NCBI GenBank assembly: GCA_920105625.2
Contig: OV050030.1
Coordinates: forward strand, 210,970,325-211,034,324
Origin: Clusia tigrina
Taxonomy: Eukaryota > Arthropoda > Insecta > Diptera > Clusiidae
DNA length: 64,000 nt
Direction: 5' to 3'
Shown: piece after piece, positions 10,764-21,029 of the stretch
Layout of the letters: each line of letters opens with the position of its first letter
Position numbering within the stretch: position 1 is the stretch's first letter
The notes under the pieces: model-generated
Databases searched by the model: none
What the model was told of the DNA's origin: nothing
The model's input: only the letters and a program-made list of their open reading frames with translations
Made by a program: the position numbers and the translations under genes

Positions 10764-12112
10764 GTTGTCTCTCGGGTCCAGCGTTAGCAGTGGTGGAGCC
10801 GTACACCGTAACGGAAGAAAATTATCCGAAGGCGCTAACGCGGTTAGAAGAGAGGTACAACAATAAGGTGCTGATTTTCTTGGAACACATCAACGCTCTT
10901 TTCAATATTACTTCGATGCCCAAAGGTGATAGTGGTTCGTTAAGGAATATAATTGACACTGTAGCTGCTATTCGTGGCTCGTTGTTGTCGCTCGGCTCAG
11001 AAATGGACATCATCAACGCCATTTTGGTTCACATGGTGTTATCTAAAGTGGACGCTGATACGAAGGAAAATTATGATGAGAAGCAGGATTTTAAAATGCT
11101 GCTATCTTGGGACACCTGTTACGACACTTTAAGCCATCGATGTCAATTTCTTGAGAGCCATGGAAGAAAGATAAATGGAATTGAAAACCAGAAGATTGCG
11201 AAACCAAAATCAGCTTCTAGTCGGCCCTCCCATACATTTGTGAATTCAAATTCGAATTGTGGTTATTGTAACTCATCCGAGCACAATATATCAACTTGTT
11301 CATCGTTTTCGTCTCTCTTTGTTTTAGAACGCTTTAACTTTGTAAAGCGTAGCGGACATTGCATAAACTGTCTTCGCAAGGGGCATTTAGTATCGAAGTG
11401 CTCATCCAAATCTCGTTGTAGAATTTGTCAGTCATCGCATCATACGTTATTACATAAATTTAGTGGTCCTGAACAAGCTGGCCCATCAACGTCTCAACAG
11501 GCTCCGACTCAACTTACCTCAACCAACCATAACCCAGTATCGTTGGTAGTACGATCATTTAAGCGAGCGATCATCCCAACCGCAGTAGTGCTTATATTGG
11601 ACAGCTGTGGCACATTTCAGCCGGTAAGAGCTCTTCTTGATTCGTGTTCCGAGATAAATTTCATTGCAGAAGAAACGGCTAAAAGACTCCAGCTGAAGTT
11701 AAAGCCATACAACCAAGAAGTATCCGGAATTGGTGAAGTTCGAACCAAGATAAGGTCATGTGTCGCTGCTACAATCAAATCCCGTGTAACCTCGTTCCAG
11801 TGGTCCTCAAGTTTTGCTGTTACGAAGTCTATAGCTGCTCGACAACCTGGTGAGTACATTCAGACGTCACATTGGCAGATACCCAGTTCCGTAGAACTTG
11901 CAGACCCTATGTTCTATAAGCCGCAGCATGTAGATCTGCTTATTAGCACCGAAATATTTTTTGACTTCTTGCTCGATGGTCGTATTGCGCTGGGGAGTAA
12001 TATGCCTTGTCTCACCAATACAGAGTTTGGTTGGATTGTCGGTGGCACTTTTGCTTCAACTTTGAAATCGTCGTTGCCCACCTGTAATCTCGCAACAAGC
12101 ACTTCAACTTGA
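10709..12112 (+). pseudogene. gag-pol: gag C-terminal part with zinc knuckles, plus protease domain
   Basis: The 467-residue open stretch starts in Gag (VDKFNYLLSCLSG, residues ~11-23; TEENYPKAL, ~35-43). Three consecutive knuckles follow, near residues 184-250: CGYCNSSEHNISTC, CINCLRKGHLVSKC and CRICQSSHHTLLH. The first two fit CX2CX4HX4C and the third ends in H, as is usual in BEL/Pao. An aspartic-protease-like domain follows (ALLDSCSEINFIAEE, then the segment VDLLISTEIFFDFL and EFGWIVGG), so this unit is Gag-protease joined in one frame. The active-site triplet reads DSC instead of the usual DSG/DTG. The frame ends at TGA 12110-12112, but pol continues at once in the next frame, so the stop results from a frameshift near 12080-12112. 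Confidence 0.9.
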
Positions 12113-12116
12113 GTCA

Positions 12117-13292
12117 ATGTTAAATAAATTCTGGGAAGTGGAGGAATATATAACTTCCCCATCAAAATATTCACTTGAAGAAGAATCGTGTGAACGGCAC
12201 TTTGTAGAAAACGTTTGCATCGATCAGGCCAATAGAATTCAACTACGTCTACCGTTTAACAAATCGCCTAATATATTAGGAGACTCATTCGAAATAGCTC
12301 GAAAGCGTTTTTTATCGCTCGAAAGACGCTTAGAACGTGATTCGGTCTTAAAATCTATGTATGTGGAGTTCATGGAGGAATACTTGTCATTGGGACACAT
12401 GTCGCCTTATCACAGCTCGCTACGTAGTCCGAATTACGTCATACCTCACCATTGTGTTCTCAGGCCACAAAGCACCACAACAAAAATACGAGTGGTCTTT
12501 GATGCGTCGGCTCAAACTTCGTCGAATCATTCGTTGAATGATATACTTATGGTCGGCCCTACAATACAGCAGGACCTTATCACCACACTTTTTTCGTTTC
12601 CATTAAATAAATACGCTCTCACCGCTGATATTTCGAAAATGTATCGCCAGTTTCGTATCGACGAAAGAGATCGAAGGTACCAACTCATATTATGGAGAAG
12701 ACTCAAGGAGGAAGAAATAAAAGTGTTTCAACTCAACACTGTCACATATGGTTTGTCGTCTGCCCCATTTTCAGCAATTCGAAGTTTGTTTGTCATTGCA
12801 GAAAAATATGGTGGCTCCTTCCCTATTGGCTCAGAGGTTCTTCGCGAAGACCTCTACGTAGACGACGTACTCACTGGCGCGAACGATGTCGACACCCTAC
12901 TCACTAATAGAGCTGAATTAGTCCACATTCTGCGTTTGCATGGGCTCGACCTAGCTAAATGGAATAGTAACTGCAGCGCAATTTCGAAGGCTCACGACGA
13001 TGACATCTTCATTAATATAGCTGAAGATGACGTCACCAAAGCCTTAGGTATGTCTTGGAAGCCTAAGGTTGATATGTTTTGCTTCAGATTCGAGTTGCCC
13101 GAAGTGTCTGTTCCTACAAAGAGGTCCATGTTATCCGTTGTTTCCAAAATCTACGATTTGCTCGGAATTTTAAGTCCTGTGGTAATTCGCTGCAAAATTC
13201 TACTGCAGGAAACATGGGTCCAGAATTTTGCCTGGGATGATGTTATAACTGGTCAGCTTAAAAATCTTCGTTGCACATACAAAAAGACCTAA
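12117..13292 (+). pseudogene. pol: pol, reverse transcriptase segment
   Basis: The open stretch gives 391 residues from ATG 12117; the frame is open upstream (reading LQLES before the Met), so this Met is internal to the original polyprotein. It opens with the linker LNKFWEVEE that follows protease in BEL elements. The reverse-transcriptase core follows: LRPQSTTTKIRVVFDASA (~115-132), ADISKMYRQFR with a catalytic Asp at 171, NTVTYGLSSAP (~207-217), YVDD at 247-250 with the two remaining catalytic Asp, and MSVVSKIYDLLG-like connection sequence (~338-350). The fingers and palm look complete. The frame is lost near 13258-13271, where the RNase H part continues in the frame shifted by -1 (or +2). 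Enzymatic role: copying the element RNA into DNA in the cytoplasmic particle. Confidence 0.93.
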
Positions 13293-14566
13293 AATTGGTT
13301 AAAAATATTCAAGTGCCTCGATGTGTATTGACATTCCTCGACGTGCAAGGAGAAATCCATGGATTCGCTGACGCCTCTCAACGGGCATATGGTTGTTGTC
13401 TTTATTATCGAGTTAGCGACCAAGGTACGTACAAAACAGCTCTGCTAATCGCCAAGTCAAAGGTCGCTCCAATAAAAGCCCAGTCGTTGCCACGTCTTGA
13501 ATTATGTGCTGCCGTCTTATTAAGCAAAACGTGGCACAAAATTAAACCTAAAATTGAAAAATTTGTATCATCGACCTATTTTTGGACTGACTCCAAAATA
13601 GTTCTGCAATGGCTAAAATTGCATTCGTCAACACTACAATGTTTCGTCGCCAATCGTGTCTCAGAGCTGCAAGAACAAACAAGAGATGTCGTTTGGAGAC
13701 ACGTTCCTTCAAAAAGTAACCCGGCTGATATCGTCTCTCGTGGTTGTAGCGCTGAAGAGTTGCCCAATACGATATGGTTCAGTGGTCCAGCTTTTCTGCA
13801 AGAGAATCCCTCTAAATGGCCTAAAATGGAAGAAGCAACATCCATGGATCCAATCGAGTGTAGAAAGTCTGCAGCCTTCAAGTGTTCTGACGTCACACCA
13901 TCAATCACAGAGGAAATAATTGATAAGCATTCATCATATTTTCAAATTGTTCGAATAATTGCTTATATCTTTCGTTTATTTAATAGATGCCCAGTAAAAC
14001 GTTCGTTGAAGCTCAAGGACCTAGTCCATATTAGCCCCTGTGAAATGGATCAAATATTTTGGCGAATTGTGGCCCATATACAACAAGCCACTTTTAAAGA
14101 TGACATCACCGCACTTGAGAAGGGGAAATTAGTTCACCCATCGCTGCAAAAATTAACGCCATTCTTGCATAAAACTGAAGTCGGCTATGGCTTTGTAATT
14201 TTAATAAGAGTTGGTGGTCGACTCTCCAACGCACCTATACCATACGACGCTCGTTTTCCTGCTTTGTTGCCCAAAAACCATCGGTTTGTCAAGTTGTACA
14301 TTGAACATTTGCATCGCAAAATCGTGAGGCAAAAGATATGGATAGTCAACGCTAGAGACGTGGTTCGGAATGTGGTCCGACAATGCGTACACTGTTTCCG
14401 CTACAGGCCCAAATTGATGGAGCAAATTATGGGAAATTTGCCAGCTGATCGTCTTCGAGCTGAACGCCCATTTTTAATAACTGGTGTCGATTTTTGTGGA
14501 CCATTTTCAACATCGTATCGTATTCGGGGTCAAGTGCCATACAAGACTTACATCGCTGTGTTGTTT
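13271..14566 (+). pseudogene. pol: pol, RNase H and N-terminal integrase segment
   Basis: The frame is open from 13271 and runs on to 14752, but it is meaningful only to about 14566. RNase H motifs are visible with their acidic residues: GFADAS (Asp 34), LPRLELCAA (Glu 77), FWTDSKIVLQWL (Asp 107) and SNPADIVSRG (Asp 153). The integrase part follows, with VGGRLSNAPI (~314-323), a zinc-finger region with CVHC at 372-375 and GVDFCGPF carrying the first catalytic Asp at 407. The His side of the finger is odd: EHLHRKIVRQKIW is about ten residues shorter than usual and lacks the second His-containing stretch. After YIAVLF (~426-432) the frame departs from integrase, and the true continuation is in the frame of the next feature. 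Confidence 0.9.
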
Positions 14567-15303
14567 GCTTTAGCTCAAAAGCAACACACTTGGAGCTCGT
14601 TTCCGACTTGTCAACAAACAACTTTATTTTATGTCTCAAGCGTTTCGTGGCACGACGTGGCATACCCCAAAAGCTATATTGCGACAATGCTACGAATTTT
14701 GTTGGGGCTCTCAAAGCCACACTTTTTCGCGATGAAGTTGTCCACGAAATGAAAACGTTCTCCAGCCAAAACGGTTTTGAATTTTGTTTTATACCCCCTC
14801 GTGCCCCCCACTTTGGTGGACAGTGGGAGGCAGCAGTTAAATCTACCAAAACGTTGCTCCTGAAAAACATCGGCCAAGCATGTCTGACGTTCGAAGAGTT
14901 GCAGACCCTCGTAACAGAGGTAGAATCAATTTTAAATTCTCGCCCTATCGCACCGATGTCAGACGACCCAAATGACGGCGAGGCGCTTACTCCAGGTCAT
15001 TTGCTTATTGGTTCTTCGTTAATCGCAATTCCAGACGAAATCTTTGATGTCACGAAACAATCGTCGTTCACCCGTTGGCAGCGTATTGCGTTTTTAAAGC
15101 AACAGTTTTGGGAATTGTGGTCCCGAGATTATCTATTGTCGCTTCAGCAACGCACAAAGTGGCTAAACGCACAGCCAAACATTAAAGAAGGCCAACTAGT
15201 CATTATCCATGAGGACAACACCCCACCACAACAATGGCTATTGGCTCGAGTACTGAAACCTATATCCTTACTTACAGTTTCAGTTCAGTTGTTATTGAGT
15301 TGA
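14560..15303 (+). pseudogene. pol: pol, integrase catalytic core and C-terminal part (truncated)
   Basis: The open frame begins at ATG 14494, but its first ~22 residues are out-of-frame sequence; integrase resumes near CFSSKATHLELVSDL. Counted from that ATG, the second catalytic Asp is residue 64 (LYCDNATNF) and the Glu is residue 112 (FGGQWEAAVKS), which with Asp 407 of the previous segment complete the D,D,E set. LNSRPI, LTPGHLLIG, RWQRI and QFWELWSRDYL follow, as in BEL integrase C-termini. The protein should continue past QQWLLARVLK. Instead the DNA at about 15270 enters LTR sequence, so the last part of integrase is missing and the final residues up to the stop at 15301-15303 are encoded by the LTR. 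Confidence 0.9.
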
Positions 15304-15499
15304 GAAACATATCACAGAAAAAGAAGTGATTGTTAAAAGAGCCATAAGTTTAGAATTGTTTATAATAGACAGAAGAAAATTGTGAACAGAAAAGAGCCAC
15401 AGAGCCACATAATAAAGAAAGGACCAAACTGAGTTAAATTAAAGTTAAATAAAGTGTGTTTAATTTTAAATAACAATAGAAAAGTGTTTCTGTGCAACA
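15270..15499 (+). repeat. 3' LTR, 5'-truncated (230 of ~583 bp)
   Basis: It aligns to 9965-10210 and ends in the same TGTGCAACA, followed by the right target duplication. The left ~337 bp of the LTR and any polypurine tract are missing. The join with pol sits at ACTTACAG, which is present in the 5' LTR at 9965 and shared at the junction. AATAAA with the downstream GT-rich stretch is kept at 15448-15453. Confidence 0.93.
15448..15453 (+). terminator. Candidate polyadenylation signal in the 3' LTR
   Basis: AATAAA is followed by GTGTGTTTAATTTT, identical to the arrangement in the 5' LTR. It would end element transcripts about 20-45 bp downstream. The deletion of the left part of the LTR leaves it intact. 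Confidence 0.5.
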
Positions 15500-15504
15500 G
15501 GTAC
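15500..15504. repeat. Target-site duplication, right copy (GGTAC)
   Basis: GGTAC follows the CAACA end of the 3' LTR and matches 9623-9627. Removing one copy and the element restores a normal monomer (CAAGGGTACCATCGCTATG), as seen uninterrupted at 21021-21039. Confidence 0.95.
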
Positions 15505-17890
15505 CATCGCTATGAGCGATAGCTTAAGTTGATAAGAGGCACGAGTACTTTATTGTCACAAAATTTCAAGGTTTTATGACGCTCCAGTAAAATGTTACAA
15601 GCATTTGAATGTTGCAAATTTTGAAAGGTGTAGGACGCATCGTATAGAAGTTAGGGCCATTTGAAGTTTTAGCAGTGTTAGATTTGGGACTCAAGTTAGC
15701 ATAGCAATGAGCGATAACTTAAATTGATAAGAAGCACCACTTTGATAGGTATAGAAAGCACCGAATATAAGTTAGGGCCATTTGAAGTTTTAGCAGTTTA
15801 TGATTTGGGACTCAATGGTAGCATAGCTATAAGCGATAGCCTACAATGATAAGAGGCTCGAGTACTTTATTGTCACCAAATTTCAAGGTTTTATGACGCC
15901 CCAGTAAAAAGTTACAAGCATTTGAATGTTGCAAAGTTTGATCGGTGTAGGACGCACCGTATAGAAGTTAGGGCTATTTGAAATTTTATCAGTGTTTGAT
16001 TTGGGACTCAAGGGTAGCATAGCTATGAACGAAAGCTTAAATTGATAAGAGGCCCGAGTACTTTATTGTCACAAAATTTCAAGATTTTATGACGCTCCAG
16101 TAAAAAGTTACAAATAGTTGAATGTTGTATACTTTGATAGGTATATATCTCACCGTATAGAAGTTAGGGCCATTTGAAGTTTTATCAGTCTTTGATTTGG
16201 GACTCAAGGGTAGCATAGCTATGAGCGATACCTTAAATTGACAAGAGGTTCGACTACTTTATTGTCACAAAATTTCAAGACTTTATTACGCTCCAATAAA
16301 AAGTTACAAGCATTTGATTGTTGCAAACTTTGATAGGTGTGGGACGCACCCTATAGAAGTTAGAGCCATTTGAAATTTTATCAGTGTTTGATTTGGGACT
16401 CAAGTTTAGCATAGCTATGAGTGATAGCTTAAATTGACAAGAGGCTCGAGCACTTTAATGTCACCAAATTTCAAGATTTTATGAAGCTCCAGTAAAAAGT
16501 TACAAGCATTTGATTGTTGCAAACTTTGATAGGTATAGGACGCACCGTATAGAAGTTAGGGCCATTTGAATGTTTATCAGTGTTCGATTTGCGACTCAAG
16601 GGTAGCATAGCTATGAGCTATAGCTTAAATTGACAAGTACTTTAATGTCACAAAATGTCAAGGTTTTATGAACCTCCAGTAAAAAGTTGCAAGCATTTGA
16701 TTGTTTCAAACTTCGATAGGTGTAGGATGCACCGTATAGAAGTTACGGCCATTTGAAGTTTTATCAGTGTTTGATTTGGTACTCAAGGGTAGCATAGCTA
16801 TGAACGATAGCTTAAATTGACAAGTGGCTGGACTACTTTATTGTCACAAAGTTCAAGGCTTTATTACGCTCCAATAAAAAGTTTTAAGCATTTGATTGTT
16901 GCAAACTTTGATAGGTATAGGACGCATCGTATAGAAATTTGGGTCATTTGAAGTTTTATCAGTGTTTGATTTTGACTCAAGGGAAGCAGAGCTATGAGCG
17001 ATAGCTTAAATTGATAAGAGGCTCCAATACTTTATTGTCACGAAATTTCAAGGTTTTATGACGCTCCAGTAAAAAGTTCCCAGCAATTGATTGTTGCAAA
17101 CTATGATAGGTGTGGGACGCACCGTTTAGAAGTTAGGGCCATTTGAAATTTTATCAGTGTTTGATTTGGGACTCAAGGGTAGCATAGCTATGAGCGATAG
17201 CTTAAATTGAGAAGAGGCTCGAGTACTTTATTGTCACAAAATTTCAAGGTTTTATGACGCTCCAGTAAAAAGTTGCAAGCATTTGATTGTTGAAAACTTT
17301 TATAGGTGTAGGAAGCACCGTATAGAAGTTTCGGCCATTTGAAGTTTTCTTAGTGTTTGATTTGGGACTCAAGGGTAGTATAGCTATGAGCGATAGCTTA
17401 AATTGACAAGGGTCTCGAGTACTTTATTGTCACAAAATTTCAAGTTTTTATTATGCTCCAGTAAAAAGTTACAAGCATTTTATTGTAGCAAACTTTGATA
17501 GGTATAGGACGCACCGTATAGAAGTTAGGGAAATTTGAAGGTTTAGCAGTGTTTGATTTTCGACTCTAGGGTAGCATAGCTATGAGCGATAGCTTAATAG
17601 ATAAGAGGCTCGAGTACTTTAATTTCAGAAAATGTCAAGATTTTATGACGCCCAGTAAAAAGTTACAAACATTTGATTGTTGCACACTCTGATAGGTGAA
17701 GGACGTAACGTATAGAAGTTAGGGCCATTTGAAATTTTATCAGTGTTTGATTTGGGACTCAACGGTAGCATAGCTATGAGCGATAGCTTGAATTAATAAG
17801 AGGATCGAGTACTTTGTTGTCACCAAATTTCAAGGTTTTATGACGCTCCAGTAAAAAGTTACATGGATTTGATTGTTGCAAACTTTGATA
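15500..17890. repeat. Right flank of the insertion, paralogous to 21025-23415
   Basis: The block is collinear with 21025-23415 at offset 5525-5526. Rare markers are shared, including the truncated unit GATAAGAAGCACCACTTTG (15731/21256), TGACAAGTACTTTAATGTC (16631/22156) and GACGCCCAGTAAAAAG (17647/23173). Order is lost near 17890, where this copy has GATACGTATGG and the other has GATAGGTGTAGG. Confidence 0.88.
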
Positions 17891-20800
17891 CGTATGGAAA
17901 TCACCGTATAGAAGTTAGGGCCATTTGAAGTTTTATCAGTGTTTGAATTGGGACTGAAGGGTAGCATAGCTATGAGCGACAGCTTAAAATGATAGGAGGC
18001 ACGAGTACTGTGTTGTCACAAAATTTCAAGGTTTTATGACGCTCCAGTAATAAGTTACAAGCATTTGAATGTTGCAACCTTTGATAGGTGTAGGACGCAC
18101 CGTATAGAAGTTAGGGCCATTTGAAGTTTTATCAGTGTTTGAATTGGGGCTCAACGGTAGCATAGCTATGAGCGATAGCTTGAATTGATAAGAGGATCGA
18201 GCACTTTGTTGTCACCAAATTTCAGGTTTTACGACGCTCCAGTAAAAAGTCACAAGCATTTGATTGTTGCATACTTTGATAGGTATATATCGCACCGTAT
18301 AGAAGTTAGGGCCATTTGAAATTTTATCAGTGTTTGATTTGGGACTCAAGGGTAGCATAGCTATGAGAGATAGCTTAAATTGATAAGGGGCTCGAGTACT
18401 TTATTGTCACCAGATTTCAAGGTTTTATAACGCTCCAGTAAAAAGTTGCAGGCATTTGATTGTTGCAAACTTTGATAGGTGTAGGACGCACTGTATAGAA
18501 GTTATGGCCATTTGAAGTTTCATCAGTGTTTGATTTGGAACTCAAGGGTAGCACAGCTATGAGCGATAGCTTAAATTGATAAGAGGTTCGAGTACTTTAT
18601 TGTCACAAAATTTCAAGATTTGATGACGCTCCAGTAAAAAGTTACAAGCATTTAATTGTTGCAAACTTTGATAGGTATAGGACGCACCGTATAGAAGTTA
18701 GGGCCATTGTTTTATCAGTATTTGATTTGGGACTCAAGGGTTGCATAGCAATGAGCGACAACTTTAATGGACAAGAGGCACGAGTACTTTATTGTCACCA
18801 AATTTCAAGGTTCTATGACGCTCCAGTAAAAAGTTACAAGCATTTGATTGTTGCAAACTTTGATAGGTAAAGGACGCACCGTATAGATGTTAGGGCCATT
18901 TCAAGTTTTATAAGTGTTTGATTTGGGACTCAACGGTAGCATAGCTATGAGCGATAGCTTGAATTGAGAAGAGGATCAAGTACTTTATTGTCACCAAATT
19001 CCAAGGTTTTTTTAACGCTTCAGTAAAAAGTTACAAGCATTTGATTGTTGCAAACTTTGATAGGTGTAGGACGTAACGTATAGAAGTTAGGGCCATTTGA
19101 AGTTTTAGCAGTGTTTGATTTGGGACTCAAGGGTAGCATAGCTATGAGCGATAGCTTAAATTGATAAGAGGCACGAGTACTTTATTGTCACAAAATTTCA
19201 AGATTTTATGACGCTCCAGTAAAATGTTACAAGCATTTGAATGTTGCAAATTTTGATAGGTGTAGGACGCGCCGTATAGAAGTAAGGGCCATTTGAAGTT
19301 TTAGCAGTGTTTGATTTGGGACTCAAGTTAGCATAGCAATGAGCGATAACTTAAATTGACGAGAGGCTCGACAACTTTATTGTCACAAAATTTCAAGACT
19401 TTATTACGCTCCAATAAAAAGTTCCAAGCATTTGCTTGCTGCAAACTTTGATAGGTGTGGGACGCACCGTATAGAAGCTAGGCCCATTTGAAGTTTTATC
19501 AGTGTTTGATTTGGGACTCAAGGGTAGCATAGCTATGAGCGATAGCTTAAATTGATAAGAGGCACGAGTACTTTATTGTCACAAAATTTCACGATTTTAT
19601 GACGCTCCAGTAAAAAGTTACAAGCATTTGATTGTTGCATACTTTGATAAGTATATATCGCACCGTATAGAAGTTCGGGCCATTTGCAGTTTTTTCAGTG
19701 TTTGATTTGGGACTCAAGGTTAGTATAGCTATGAGTGATAGCTTAAATTGACAAGAGGCTCGAGTACTTTATTGGCACAAAAAAGCATAGGACGCACCGT
19801 ATAGAAGTTAGGGCCATTTGAAGATTTATCAGTGTTTGATTTGGGGCTCAAGGGTAGCATAGCTACGAGCGATAGCTTGAATTGATAAGCGGATCGAGTA
19901 CTTTGTTGTCACCAAATTTCAAGGTTTTATGACGCTCCAGTAAAAAGTTACAAGCATTTGATTGTTGCAAACTCTGATAGGTGTCGGACGTAGCGTATAG
20001 AAGTTAGGTCCATTTGAAGTTTTAGCGGTGTTTGATTTGGGACTTAAGGCATAGCTATGAGCGATAGTTTAAATTGATAAGTGGCACAAGTACTTAATTG
20101 TCACAAAATTTCAAGGTTTTATGACGCTCCAGTAAAAAGTTACAAGGATTTGATTGTTGCAAACTTTGATACGTATGGAAAGCACCGTATAGAAGTTAGG
20201 GCCATTTGAAGTTTTATCAGTGTTTGATTTGGGACTGAAGGGTAGCATAGCTATGAGCGATAGCTTAAAATGATAGGAGGCACGAGTACTTTATTGTTAC
20301 AAAATTTCAAGGTTTTATGACGCTCCAGTAATAAGTTACAAGCATTTGAATGTTGCAACTTTTGATAGATGTAAGAAGCACCGTATAGAAGTTAGGGCCA
20401 TTTGAAGTTTTATCAGTGTTTGATTTGGGACTTAAGGGTACCATCGCTATGAGCGATAGCTTAAGTTGATAAGAGGCACGAGTACTTTATTGTCACAAAA
20501 TTTCAAGGTTTTATGACGCTCCAGTAAAATGTTACAAGCATTTGAATGTTGCAAACTTTGATACGTATGGAAAGCACCGTATAGAAGTTATGGCCATTTG
20601 AAGTTTTATCAGTGTTTGATTTGGGACTGAAGGGTAGCATAGCTATGAGCGATTGCTTAAGTTGATAAGAGGCACGTATACTTTATTGTCACAAAATTTC
20701 ACGGTTTTCTGACGCTAAAGTAAAAAGTTACAAGCATTTGAATGTTGCAACCTTTGATAGGTGTAGGACGCACCGTATAGAAGCTGGGGCCATTTGAAGT

Positions 20801-21024
20801 TTTATCAGTGTTTGATTTGGGACTCAAGGGTACCATCGCTATGAGCGATAGCTTAAGTTGATAAGAGGCACGAGTACTTTATTGTCACAAAATTTCAAGG
20901 TTTTATGACGCTAAAGTAAAAAGTTACAAGCATTTGAATGTTGCAACCTTTGATAGGCGTAGGGCGCACCATATAGAAGTTAGGGCCATATGAAGTTTTA
21001 TCAGTGTTTTATTTGGGACTCAAG

Positions 21025-21029
21025 GGTAC
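21025..21029. other. Empty paralogue of the retrotransposon target
   Basis: A single GGTAC lies in an uninterrupted monomer. Its left neighbourhood matches the left flank of the element (9301-9627) and its right neighbourhood matches the right flank (15500-17890). It is therefore the duplicated locus in the state before insertion. Confidence 0.88.

Larger units (their letters stand above)
9628..15499 (+). mobile_element. Defective BEL/Pao LTR retrotransposon
   Basis: A 5872-bp element is inserted in the satellite. In order it holds a 5' LTR, a primer-binding site, a leader, gag with three zinc knuckles, an aspartic-protease-like domain, reverse transcriptase, RNase H, integrase and a truncated 3' LTR. 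Domain order and motifs (CCHC/CCHH knuckles, YVDDVLTG, FADAS, LELCAA, VGGRL, GVDFCGPF, FGGQWEAA) are those of BEL/Pao; no envelope gene is present. The element cannot be autonomous, because gag carries a frame-breaking deletion, pol carries three frameshifts, and the 3' end has lost the pol C-terminus, the polypurine tract and most of U3. I see no nonsense substitution inside the open stretches, so the damage is by indels. Superfamily assignment is firm; family assignment was not attempted. Confidence 0.95.

Noticed and set aside
12080..12117. Programmed +1 frameshift between the protease part and reverse transcriptase
   Set aside because: Two further frameshifts and a broken gag show general damage, and I see no clear slippery site. 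Decay or sequence error is simpler, though a comparison with intact copies would settle it.
13576..14877. Several minus-strand frames (up to 147 codons) under pol
   Set aside because: These are antisense shadows of a clearly coding pol region.
15270..15499. A solo LTR or a second element next to the first
   Set aside because: It shares the target duplication with the 5' LTR and follows pol directly, so it is the truncated 3' LTR of the same element.
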